A stretch of DNA of 16,430 nt from DASPJR01 sp035628505 (GTDB lineage: Bacteria; Planctomycetota; SZUA-567; H5-PLA8). The notes under the pieces are model-generated. The model was not told where the DNA came from. It did no database searches and worked only from the letters and a program-made list of their open reading frames with translations. Each line of letters starts with the position of its first letter. Positions within the stretch are counted from its first letter, which is position 1. Both the position numbers and the translations under genes were made by a program. Below are positions 7,260 through 13,586 of the stretch, piece after piece. Location: positions 1 to 16,430 of the forward strand of contig DASPJR010000234.1 in NCBI GenBank assembly GCA_035628505.1. Direction: 5' to 3'.

Positions 7260-8078
7260 TTAAAGAGCACCCACCGGGACTTGGATCTCAGTGAGATAAT
7301 TCTTCGGGTTGCCGCGAAAGATCATGCCGGGACCTTTGTGATAAACCTCGCGGGCAGGGATTTTGGCGCAATAAGAGCGTGCTTTTGCATGGCGCAGGAG
7401 CCGCGCGTACGAGCGTCCGAGTTCCTCATACGGACCACGGTGCAACAGCGTGAGGTGCAGGCCACCCGACAATTGCCGCACATTAATACCCTCAATTTGA
7501 ACTTCGCTCCGTACCGGCATGCATGCTTCGAACTGTGCGTCGTCCTCGCGAAATTCGCAGTCGTAATACAGGCAAAACGGCGTGCCGGCAATGTTGCGTC
7601 CAAGGCGCCTGCCGAGCAACGCGAAACCTTTGCCGCAGTCACTGTAACATCCGGTCATGCGTACGCCGGCGACAAGCAGCGCGGGCAATTCGCGTTCTTC
7701 GATCGAATTCGCGCGCGCCGCTTTGTCCGCTTCTGCGCGTGCTTCGCGTTCGCGGCTAATGATCTGATTGACCTGCTCCAGCGCCCCACCCAGCCTCTTG
7801 ATGCGCGCCGAGAGTAGGTCTCTTTGCCGTTCCAGCTGAGCGAGCAAGTCTTTGTCTTCCGAACAGGCGGCCAGAATTCCAGCAATTTCTTCGAGCGTGA
7901 ATCCCAGCCCGCGTAGCGCAACAATCAGCCGCGCCTGATCGATATTGCGTTCATCGTAAAGACGGTAGCCCGATGCGGGATCGACCGCTGCCGGCACCAA
8001 AAGTCCTTTTTCATGGTAAAACCGCAACGTTTTCACCGAAAGGCTTGTGATCTTCGAAAATTCACCGATGGTAAACAC
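7260..8078 (-). CDS. MerR-family transcriptional activator with GyrI-like ligand-binding domain
   Basis: The N-terminus is a MerR winged helix ('FTIGEFSKITSLSVKTLRFYHEKGLL' region, then 'SGYRLYDERNIDQARLI' and 'LGFTLEEIAGIL'). A dimerisation helix follows ('LLAQLERQRDLLSARIKRL' to about residue 115), then a C-terminal GyrI/BmrR-like effector domain ('LTLLHRGPYEELGRSYARL...REVYHKGP...TEIQVPV'). The layout is that of BmrR/TipA-type drug or small-molecule sensors. The start is placed at GTG 8078 (272 aa). The longer GTG at 8126 lies upstream of the -10 box of the gene's own promoter (8111-8141) and so cannot be transcribed from it; a GAGG sits 9 nt before 8078. Autoregulation is expected because the operator is in its own promoter. 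No efflux gene is adjacent. Confidence 0.88.
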   Translation of the reverse strand: MFTIGEFSKITSLSVKTLRFYHEKGLLVPAAVDPASGYRLYDERNIDQARLIVALRGLGFTLEEIAGILAACSEDKDLLAQLERQRDLLSARIKRLGGALEQVNQIISREREARAEADKAARANSIEERELPALLVAGVRMTGCYSDCGKGFALLGRRLGRNIAGTPFCLYYDCEFREDDAQFEACMPVRSEVQIEGINVRQLSGGLHLTLLHRGPYEELGRSYARLLRHAKARSYCAKIPAREVYHKGPGMIFRGNPKNYLTEIQVPVGAL

Positions 8079-8110
8079 AATGAAAATCCTCGAGGCCTTT
8101 GTTCGTGATG

Positions 8111-8141
8111 AGCATACGGCCTCCACTTACTGGAGAGTCAA
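8111..8141 (-). promoter_or_regulatory. MerR-type promoter/operator with 19-bp spacer
   Basis: On the minus strand, -35 TTGACT (8136-8141) and -10 TATGCT (8111-8116) are separated by exactly 19 bp, the overlong spacing that MerR activators correct by twisting DNA. The spacer carries the perfect dyad CTCCA-N5-TGGAG, beginning right after the -35 as in BmrR-, TipA- and CueR-class operators. The transcript would start near 8104, 26 nt before the GTG start. Confidence 0.82.
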
Positions 8142-8219
8142 CGCGTTTCTTGCAGATTTGATGTCATTGCATTGAAATTAGGTTTAAGTCAAGCTTTCAG
8201 GGCACAGCTTCACAAGAGA

Positions 8220-8252
8220 CCCTAAACCCTAAACCCTAAACCCTGAACCCTG
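8220..8252. repeat. Telomere-like heptamer array (CCCTRAA)n
   Basis: Three CCCTAAA units, one CCCTGAA and a partial CCCTG in direct tandem. On the minus strand this is five GGG tracts separated by 4-nt loops, a G-quadruplex motif, starting 4 nt after the esterase stop codon. Confidence 0.85.
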
Positions 8253-8256
8253 TCGT

Positions 8257-9108
8257 TCAGAACTTCAAACCGCGCAGCCATGCGATGCACTTCGCATCCC
8301 AGACCGCGTTCAGGCCGAAGCCGTGGTTGCCGAATTCGCCGCGGATGTATTCGTGCGGCACGCCGGCTTTCTTCAGCGCTTCGACGTAGTTGTCTGAGTT
8401 CGACACGGGCACGACGGTGTCCTTCGTGGAGTGAACCACAAAGGCCGGCGGTGTTTTGTCGTTCACATGTTTTTCGTTGCTGAGCAGATCGATCAGCTCC
8501 TGCGATGGGTTTTTGCCGAGCAGATTGCTCTTCGATCCGGCGTGCGTGCCCGGACCCATCGTCACGACTGGGTAGATCAGAATCTGTGCGTTGGGGCGGC
8601 AGGAAACTTTATCGATGGGATCGGCTGCATCAGGCTTGCCCTCGTCGTAATGCGTCGCGGCTGTGCTGGCCAGGTGGCCGCCGGCTGAAAAGCCGAGAAT
8701 GCCGATGCGGTTGGGATCGAGCTTCCAGTCCGCGGCCTGGGCGCGGACAAAGCGGATCGCTCGCTGCGCATCGCCCAATTCGATGGGATGGTTGTACTTT
8801 GGTCCGAGGCGGTAGCGCAGCACGAAGGCCGTGATGCCGTTCTTCGCGAACCATTCGCCAATCGTCGGGCCCTCATGACCGGCCAGCCCGCCATAACCGC
8901 CGCCGGGACAGACGATCATCGCCGAGCCGGTTGCCGTTCCTTCTGCCGGCAGGAACACCTGGAGCGTCGGCGTGTCAGCAGGCGAATCGCCCAGCGCGCC
9001 GGGAGCCTTATCCGGCCAGAGTTTCATCGTCTTCTTGTTCTCAAGTGCTTCGGCGGCCGCGAGGGTTACCGTCGCGGTGCAGATCAGGGTAAGCAGGCAC
9101 TGCTTCAT
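8257..9108 (-). CDS. Secreted alpha/beta-hydrolase esterase (acetylesterase/BD-FAE-like)
   Basis: A 283-residue alpha/beta hydrolase with a signal peptide of about 20 residues ('LLTLICTATVTLAAAEA'). The oxyanion loop is 'CPGGGYGGLAGHEG' (about 67-80), the nucleophile elbow is 'ILGFSAGGHLAS' (Ser141), the acid is Asp230 in 'HSTKDTVVPV' and the base is His262 in 'GNHGFG'. This matches the Aes/COG0657 group that includes carbohydrate acetyl and feruloyl esterases, so deacetylation of plant or algal polysaccharide is a reasonable guess, not shown. The ATG at 9108 has TAGGAG 7 nt upstream. A CCCTRAA array abuts the 3' end. Confidence 0.9.
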   Translation of the reverse strand: MKQCLLTLICTATVTLAAAEALENKKTMKLWPDKAPGALGDSPADTPTLQVFLPAEGTATGSAMIVCPGGGYGGLAGHEGPTIGEWFAKNGITAFVLRYRLGPKYNHPIELGDAQRAIRFVRAQAADWKLDPNRIGILGFSAGGHLASTAATHYDEGKPDAADPIDKVSCRPNAQILIYPVVTMGPGTHAGSKSNLLGKNPSQELIDLLSNEKHVNDKTPPAFVVHSTKDTVVPVSNSDNYVEALKKAGVPHEYIRGEFGNHGFGLNAVWDAKCIAWLRGLKF

Positions 9109-9226
9109 AAATTACTCCTACGTAAAGGCCGGCGCTCGAGTGGTGAGTAGTACACCGAACCGCAGGGCGCCGCAAAGCGTATATCCGACGGATGAATCCG
9201 CATAGTCTTGAAGGGAGCCGGCGCTT

Positions 9227-9388
9227 ATGAAAGCACTTGTTCTGTCTGCGACGATTGTTCTTGCGCTATGTCTTTCCGGCTGCGGCGATAAGAAGCCGAA
9301 GGCGTTCGAGAGCGTCGAAGATGCCGCCGCGAAGAAGGCCAAGAGCGTCGAGAATTTCGCCAGCGACCGCCTCCAGGTGAAGGAGTAG
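9227..9388 (+). CDS. Small lipoprotein, 53 aa
   Basis: The ATG at 9227 is preceded by AAGGGAG (9 nt spacing). The product has a charged start, a hydrophobic stretch and a clear lipobox 'LSGC' (Cys19). A short, very polar Lys/Glu/Ala-rich segment ('ESVEDAAAKKAKSVENFA') follows, likely to form an amphipathic helix, ending at the TAG of 9386-9388. Size and layout resemble entericidin-type lipoproteins, but I see no sequence match and do not claim that function. It is divergent from the esterase gene, with 118 bp between the starts. A GC-rich hairpin 19 nt after the stop (9407-9425) could end its transcript. Confidence 0.75.
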   Translation: MKALVLSATIVLALCLSGCGDKKPKAFESVEDAAAKKAKSVENFASDRLQVKE

Positions 9389-9400
9389 TTTTCTTCAGGG

Positions 9401-9596
9401 GGGTGGCCCGGCCCAACGGGCCGGGTGCCGAACGCACAAGAAGCCCCGGCTGAGGCGTTGTAGTTCGTTGACTGTAGCAGTTCTGAAATCTGCCGGCCTT
9501 AGTTGATCAAAAATCGCGGCATCTAAACGACTAATCACGTTAACTCTGTAGCTTCTTGTTCGCTTCGCGAACCCAGCCCTTTGGGCTGGGCCACCC
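9401..9596. repeat. REPIN-like element: two inverted palindromic repeats around 106 bp
   Basis: The left end (9401-9444) begins GGGTGGCCC and ends ACAAGAAGC. The right end (9551-9596) is its imperfect reverse complement, beginning GCTTCTTGT and ending GGGCCACCC. Each end contains its own perfect stem-loop: CCCGGCCC-AAC-GGGCCGGG at 9407-9425 and CCCAGCCC-TTT-GGGCTGGG at 9572-9590. One base pair differs between the two stems, and both sides have changed so that pairing is kept. The interior has no ORF. This matches the general design of REP doublets (REPINs) mobilised in trans by Y1 transposases; none is encoded here. Confidence 0.7.
9407..9425 (+). terminator. Possible terminator hairpin after the small lipoprotein gene
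   Basis: A perfect 8-bp GC stem with a 3-nt loop, 19 nt after the stop codon. It lacks a following T-run and is also the palindrome of the repeat element, so a terminator role is only possible. Confidence 0.3.
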
Positions 9597-9646
9597 AACT
9601 TAATCAACGTCAGGCCCGCTCTGACCTCACCCGCCGCCCCGCCGCC

Positions 9647-9730
9647 TGCCACTCGCCACCTGCCACCCGCCACTCGCCACTCGGCACTCGTCACTCGGCA
9701 CCCGCCACGCGCCACCCGCCGCCCGTCACA
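9647..9730. repeat. Degenerate heptamer array, consensus CGCCACY, 12 units
   Basis: Twelve consecutive 7-bp units between 9647 and 9730, e.g. TGCCACT, CGCCACC, CGCCACT (twice), CGGCACT, CGTCACT, CGGCACC, CGCCACG, CGCCGCC. The phase is unbroken while positions 1 to 3 and 7 vary. Because 7 is not a multiple of 3, the frame shifts at each unit, which argues against coding. Confidence 0.8.
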
Positions 9731-9802
9731 GCCGTTCTCGGCGCTGTTTAAAAGAAACGTTCAACAAATAACCCGCGTAACGTTACAAAAGAGGGATGTT
9801 GT

Positions 9803-9822
9803 CATACAAAAATTGGTGTATG
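9803..9822. promoter_or_regulatory. Inverted repeat CATACA-N8-TGTATG, possible operator of the PSCyt1/PSD1 gene
   Basis: Two perfect 6-bp arms centred 55 bp upstream of the ATG at 9868. The right arm overlaps a TATGCT (9819-9824) that could be a -10 box. No well-spaced -35 is visible; TTGTCA at 9799 is only 14 bp away. Confidence 0.35.
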
Positions 9823-9867
9823 CTTTTGTGCTCTCTCTGGCTGACGCTTAACGTGCGGGATACTCCT

Positions 9868-12800
9868 ATGCTTCGATGTCTGGATCTGCGGAAAATTAGC
9901 GGACTCTTCAGTGCCCTGCTGTGTGCCGCGCTGCTGGCCGGTAGCGTTGCGCACGCTGAAGAGAACAAGAAGAAAGAGAAGGACAAGGGTAAGGAAAAAG
10001 AGAAGGATAAGGACAAGAAGAAGGATAAGAAGGAAGCCGATACGCCGCAGCCGGCGCTCGCTCTCGCCTCGCGCAAGCTGGAATTCAACCGCGACATCCG
10101 CCCGATTCTTTCCAACAACTGTTACGCCTGCCATGGCCAGGATAAGAACACACGCAAGGGCGGACTGCGCCTCGACGTTCGCGAAGCGGCGCTTGAGAAG
10201 ACGCAGAATGACACGTTTGCGATCGTGCCCGGCGCGCCCGAAAAAAGCGAGATGATCAAGCGGCTGCTCTCGACTGACGTGGAAGAGAAGATGCCGCCGA
10301 AGAAATCGGCGAAGACCGTCAAGCCGGAAGAAATCGAGATACTTAAGCAGTGGATCAAGCAGGGCGCCGAATACCAGCCGCACTGGGCGTTTCTGCCGCC
10401 GAAGGACGAGCCCGCCGGCAAGGTCAGCGATGAAAAATGGGCACGCAATCCCATCGATAAATACATCCTCGCCGGGCTGGACCGGATAAAGCTGAAGCCG
10501 TCTGCTGAAGCCGACCGCGCGACGCTGATTCGCCGCTTGAGCCTCGATATCATCGGCCTGCCGCCGACACAGGAAGAAGTGCTGAGCTTCCTCAATGACA
10601 AGAGCCCCGACGCGTACGACAAAGTCGTCGACCGCCTGCTGGCCAGCCCGCATTACGGTGAGCGCATGGCGGTGTACTGGCTGGACCTGGTGCGCTACGC
10701 CGATTCGTCCGGTTACCACAGCGACAACCCGCGCAACGTCGCGCCATACCGCGATTACGTGATCAACGCGTTCAATCAGAACGTGAAGTTCGACCAGTTC
10801 ACGACCGAGCAGATCGCCGGAGACCTGCTGCCGAACGCGACGCTGCAGCAGAAAGTCGCCTCAGGCTACAACCGCCTGATTCTCAGCACCGAAGAGGGCG
10901 GCGCGCAGGCCAAGGAATACGAAGCCAAGAACAACGCCGACAAAGTGCGCAATACGGCATCGGTCTGGCTGGGTCTGACGATGGGCTGTTGCGAATGCCA
11001 CGACCACAAGTTCGATCCGCTCACGATGAAAGACTTCTACAACTTCGCCGCGTTCTTCGCCGATGTGCGCGAAGCGGCCATCGGGCGGCGCGAAGACGGC
11101 ATGCTGGTTCCCACGCCGGCGCAGGAACCGCAGCTCAAGAAGATGGAAGAAGAAATCGCGCAACTCAAGCAGCAGCTCGACGCCAGCACGCCGGAGCTAC
11201 TTGCCGCGCAGAGAGAATGGGAAGCCAATCCGATTAACGACAGCACCCCGGCAATGTCGCCGTGGCAGGTGATCGGTCCGTTCAAGGGCGCAGATTTCGG
11301 CGCTGCTTACAAGGAGAAGTACGGTCCCGAGCGCGTGCTGAAAGATCCCAACCTCTCGCAGGCGTTCGACGGCAAAAAATGGGAAGTGAAAGAGGATCTG
11401 AAAGACGAGACCGTTCACAATGTCCTGAATGAAGAGAATTCTGCCTACTATCTGTATCGCTCAATCACCGTGACGACGCCGCGCCCCCTTAATGTTTCGC
11501 TCGGGAGTGACGATGGGATCAAAGTCTGGCACAACGGCAAGCAGGTTCTCGCCAAGGAAGCCCTGCGTGCCGCCGCGGCGGACCAGGAAAAAGTGACGCT
11601 GGCTCTGACCGCCGGCAAGAATGATCTGATCATGAAGATCGTCAACGGCGGCGGACAGGGCGGGTTCTACTTCAAAGCCGGCGGCGCGGGCGTGCCGAAA
11701 AACATCCTCGATATCGTGAAGCTCGAAGCCGACAAGCGCAACGATGCGCAGAAGGCCGAGCTCGCCAAGTATTACCGCTCAATCGCACCGCTGCTGGCGC
11801 CGGTGCGCGATAAGCTCGCCCATGCCGAAGCGGCGAAGACAGAATTCGAAAAGAGCATTCCGCGCTGCCTGGTCTCAGTGAGTGAAAAGCCGCGCACGAT
11901 CCGCGTTCTGCCGCGCGGAAACTGGATGGATGACAGCGGCGAAGTCTGCGAGCCGCACATTCCGGCGCTCTTCAAAGGACCCCAGCCCGAAGCCGGCAAG
12001 CGTCTCACGCGCCTGGACCTGGCGAAATGGATCATGGACGAGAAAAACCCGCTCACCGCGCGCGTGTTCGTGAACCGGGCGTGGAAGCTCTTCTTCGGCC
12101 AGGGCATCAGCAAGGTGCTCGACGACCTGGGCATTCAGGGCGAATGGCCGACGCATCCGGAGCTGCTCGATCATCTGGCGCTGGAATTCCAGAAGAGCGG
12201 CTGGGACATGAAAAAGATGGTCAAGTACCTCGTCTCAAGCAGCACGTATCGCCAATCCTCCTTCGCGACGAAGGAAATGAAGGAGATCGATCCGTACAAC
12301 CGCTACTACGCGCGCCAGTCCCGCTTCCGCCTCGAAGCGGAATTCATCCGCGACAACGCGCTCGCCGTCAGCGGGCTTCTCTCGCGAACCATCGGTGGTC
12401 CGAGCGTCAAGCCGTATCAGCCGGCCGGGTACTGGGTGCATCTGAATTTCCCCACGCGCGAATGGACCAACGACAAAGGCGAGAATCTCTACCGCCGCGG
12501 CGTGTACACCTGGTGGCAGCGCTCGTTCCTGCATCCAAGCCTGCTCGCGTTTGACGGCAACAGCCGCGAAGAATGCTGTGCCGAGCGCACGCGCTCCAAT
12601 ACGCCCCAGCAGGCGCTGGTGCTGCTCAACGATCCTACGTACGTCGAAGCCGCGCGCATCTTTGCCGAGAAGATCATGAAAGAAGGCGGCGCGAGCGCCA
12701 GCGACCGCATCGACTGGGCGTTTCTGCGCACCGTCGCTCGCAAAGCGCGCCCGGATGAGCAGAAGATTCTTCACGAGCTCTTCTCGAAGCATCACGAGCA

Positions 12801-12948
12801 GTACAAGCAGGACACGAAATCCGCGGAGCTGATGGTGAGCGCCGGCGCCTCACCGGTTCCCAAGGAGATCAGCATCCCCGAGCTCGCCGCGTGGACGAGC
12901 CTGGCGCGCACAATTCTGAACCTGCACGAGACGATTACGCGGAACTGA
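9868..12948 (+). CDS. PSCyt1/DUF1549/DUF1553 (PSD1) c-type cytochrome-like exported protein
   Basis: 1026 residues from the ATG at 9868, which starts a signal peptide ('LFSALLCAALLAGSVAHAEE'). The ATG at 9796 would put 24 unrelated residues before it. In order: a Lys/Glu/Asp tract (about 31-56); the PSCyt1 haem domain with 'CYACH' (85-89) and a candidate Met ligand in 'KMPPKK'; DUF1549 (about 205-400, 'YGERMAVYWLDLVRYADS') with a second CxxCH, 'CCECH' (374-378); a short coiled coil (about 420-445); a PA14/galactose-binding-like insert (about 464-605, 'SLGSDDGIKVWHNGKQVL'); and DUF1553 (from about 710, 'NPLTARVFVNRAWKLFFGQG'). Such proteins are hallmark planctomycete envelope proteins of unknown chemistry, often tied to polysaccharide use. 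Its usual partner, DUF1501, lies 638 bp downstream. Confidence 0.92.
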   Translation: MLRCLDLRKISGLFSALLCAALLAGSVAHAEENKKKEKDKGKEKEKDKDKKKDKKEADTPQPALALASRKLEFNRDIRPILSNNCYACHGQDKNTRKGGLRLDVREAALEKTQNDTFAIVPGAPEKSEMIKRLLSTDVEEKMPPKKSAKTVKPEEIEILKQWIKQGAEYQPHWAFLPPKDEPAGKVSDEKWARNPIDKYILAGLDRIKLKPSAEADRATLIRRLSLDIIGLPPTQEEVLSFLNDKSPDAYDKVVDRLLASPHYGERMAVYWLDLVRYADSSGYHSDNPRNVAPYRDYVINAFNQNVKFDQFTTEQIAGDLLPNATLQQKVASGYNRLILSTEEGGAQAKEYEAKNNADKVRNTASVWLGLTMGCCECHDHKFDPLTMKDFYNFAAFFADVREAAIGRREDGMLVPTPAQEPQLKKMEEEIAQLKQQLDASTPELLAAQREWEANPINDSTPAMSPWQVIGPFKGADFGAAYKEKYGPERVLKDPNLSQAFDGKKWEVKEDLKDETVHNVLNEENSAYYLYRSITVTTPRPLNVSLGSDDGIKVWHNGKQVLAKEALRAAAADQEKVTLALTAGKNDLIMKIVNGGGQGGFYFKAGGAGVPKNILDIVKLEADKRNDAQKAELAKYYRSIAPLLAPVRDKLAHAEAAKTEFEKSIPRCLVSVSEKPRTIRVLPRGNWMDDSGEVCEPHIPALFKGPQPEAGKRLTRLDLAKWIMDEKNPLTARVFVNRAWKLFFGQGISKVLDDLGIQGEWPTHPELLDHLALEFQKSGWDMKKMVKYLVSSSTYRQSSFATKEMKEIDPYNRYYARQSRFRLEAEFIRDNALAVSGLLSRTIGGPSVKPYQPAGYWVHLNFPTREWTNDKGENLYRRGVYTWWQRSFLHPSLLAFDGNSREECCAERTRSNTPQQALVLLNDPTYVEAARIFAEKIMKEGGASASDRIDWAFLRTVARKARPDEQKILHELFSKHHEQYKQDTKSAELMVSAGASPVPKEISIPELAAWTSLARTILNLHETITRN

Positions 12949-12985
12949 GGAGACGCAGCATCAGGGTGCCTGTTTCTGTTGTATT

Positions 12986-13025
12986 CCCCTCCCCTTGCGG
13001 GAGGGGGTAGGGGGAGGGGTTAGCC
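12986..13025. repeat. Left inverted repeat of the DUF559 unit
   Basis: It begins CCCCTCCCCTTGCGGGAGGG and ends GGGGAGGGGTTAGCC. Its reverse complement matches 13467-13507 throughout except for one substitution and one inserted base near the middle. It contains the hairpin CCCTCCC-CTTGC-GGGAGGG and, on the + strand, four G-runs separated by 1-2 nt. It starts 37 bp after the PSD1 stop codon. Confidence 0.92.
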
Positions 13026-13081
13026 GCTGCAAAACTGGGCGCGCAGGCTAACAGGACAGATCAACTCGGGGGCTGGCCGCG

Positions 13082-13459
13082 GTGATCGTACGGAAGACGT
13101 CGCCAATTCCCGGAAAGCTGACACAACGCGCAAAGGAGATGCGCAAAGACCCGACCCCGAGCGAACGGAAATTCTGGGCGTGGCTGAGAGGCAAGCGATT
13201 CTGCGGTTTGAAGTTCAGGCGCCAACAGCCGGTCGGGCCTTTTATCGTAGATTACTACTGCGCCAAGGCGCGCGTCATTCTGGAGCTTGAAGGTGAAAGC
13301 CATGTCGGAAAGGAAAGATACGACTCTCGCCGTGCAAACTGGCTTGCAGAACAGGGAATTGTTGTGCTGCGTGTAAAAGACATAGAGGTCTTCAACAACA
13401 TGAGTGCGGTTCTGGGGCAGATTGAACGGTGTGTTTTGGAGAGGCTTAGCGGGCAGTGA
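13082..13459 (+). CDS. DUF559 (Vsr-like endonuclease fold) protein
   Basis: A 125-residue DUF559 (PF04480) protein, related in fold to the very-short-patch-repair endonuclease and the PD-(D/E)XK superfamily. Visible family blocks are 'KDPTPSERKFWAWLR', 'GLKFRRQQPVGPFIVDYYC', 'VILELEGESHVGKERYDSRR' and 'LAEQGIVVLRVKDIEVFNN'. The putative metal-binding Asp (in 'VDYYC') and Glu (in 'LELEGESH') are kept, but the usual ELDG reads ELEG. No target is known for the family. The start is GTG 13082 with only a weak G-rich sequence upstream; ATG 13139 would remove part of the N-terminal helix. Flanking inverted repeats leave almost no spare DNA, suggesting gene and repeats move as a unit. Confidence 0.88.
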   Translation: MIVRKTSPIPGKLTQRAKEMRKDPTPSERKFWAWLRGKRFCGLKFRRQQPVGPFIVDYYCAKARVILELEGESHVGKERYDSRRANWLAEQGIVVLRVKDIEVFNNMSAVLGQIERCVLERLSGQ

Positions 13460-13466
13460 TGCGGGA

Positions 13467-13507
13467 GGCTAACCCCTCCCCCTGGCCCCCTCCCGCAAGG
13501 GGAGGGG
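13467..13507. repeat. Right inverted repeat of the DUF559 unit
   Basis: It begins GGCTAACCCCTCCCCCTGG and ends CCCGCAAGGGGAGGGG. This is the reverse complement of 12986-13025 apart from A replaced by GG in the centre. The G-rich strand is the minus strand here, so the two quadruplex motifs lie on opposite strands pointing into the unit. Confidence 0.92.
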
Positions 13508-13586
13508 GGTCGCGCGTCCGGCTTAGCGATGGATGAAAACTGTTTTCGAACTGATTCTTCGCATTGTAAGTAATGAGGAACAAACC

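Larger units (their letters stand above)
9389..9867. other. Gene-free, repeat-filled spacer before the PSCyt1/PSD1 gene
   Basis: The spacer contains the REPIN-like element (9401-9596), a heptamer array (9647-9730) and, near 9799-9830, AT-rich promoter-like DNA with an inverted repeat. ORFs crossing it are translations of the repeats. Confidence 0.7.
12986..13507 (+). mobile_element. Putative non-autonomous or self-mobilising DUF559 unit bounded by inverted repeats
   Basis: A 522-bp block: left repeat 12986-13025, 56 bp of spacer, the DUF559 gene 13082-13459, then the right repeat 13467-13507 starting 7 bp after the stop codon. It sits between two genes that are normally neighbours. The repeats are inverted and nearly identical, and contain nothing else but the single nuclease-fold gene. 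No target-site duplication is obvious at the outer edges. Calling it mobile is inference. Confidence 0.55.

Noticed and set aside
8220..8252. Eukaryotic telomere or contamination
   Set aside because: Only about five units, flanked on both sides by bacterial genes with Shine-Dalgarno sequences; it is an internal short tandem repeat.
9395..9715. Minus-strand frame translating the heptamer array (Trp-Arg-Val-Ala-Gly repeats)
   Set aside because: A translation of tandem 7-mers and a REP-like palindrome; no independent start signal or family.
9647..9730. CRISPR array
   Set aside because: Units are 7 bp, contiguous and without spacers; no cas gene is nearby.
9802..10719. 305-codon minus-strand frame opposite the PSCyt1/PSD1 gene
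   Set aside because: Its Phe/Leu-rich C-terminal part is the antisense of the Lys/Glu tract, not a membrane protein.
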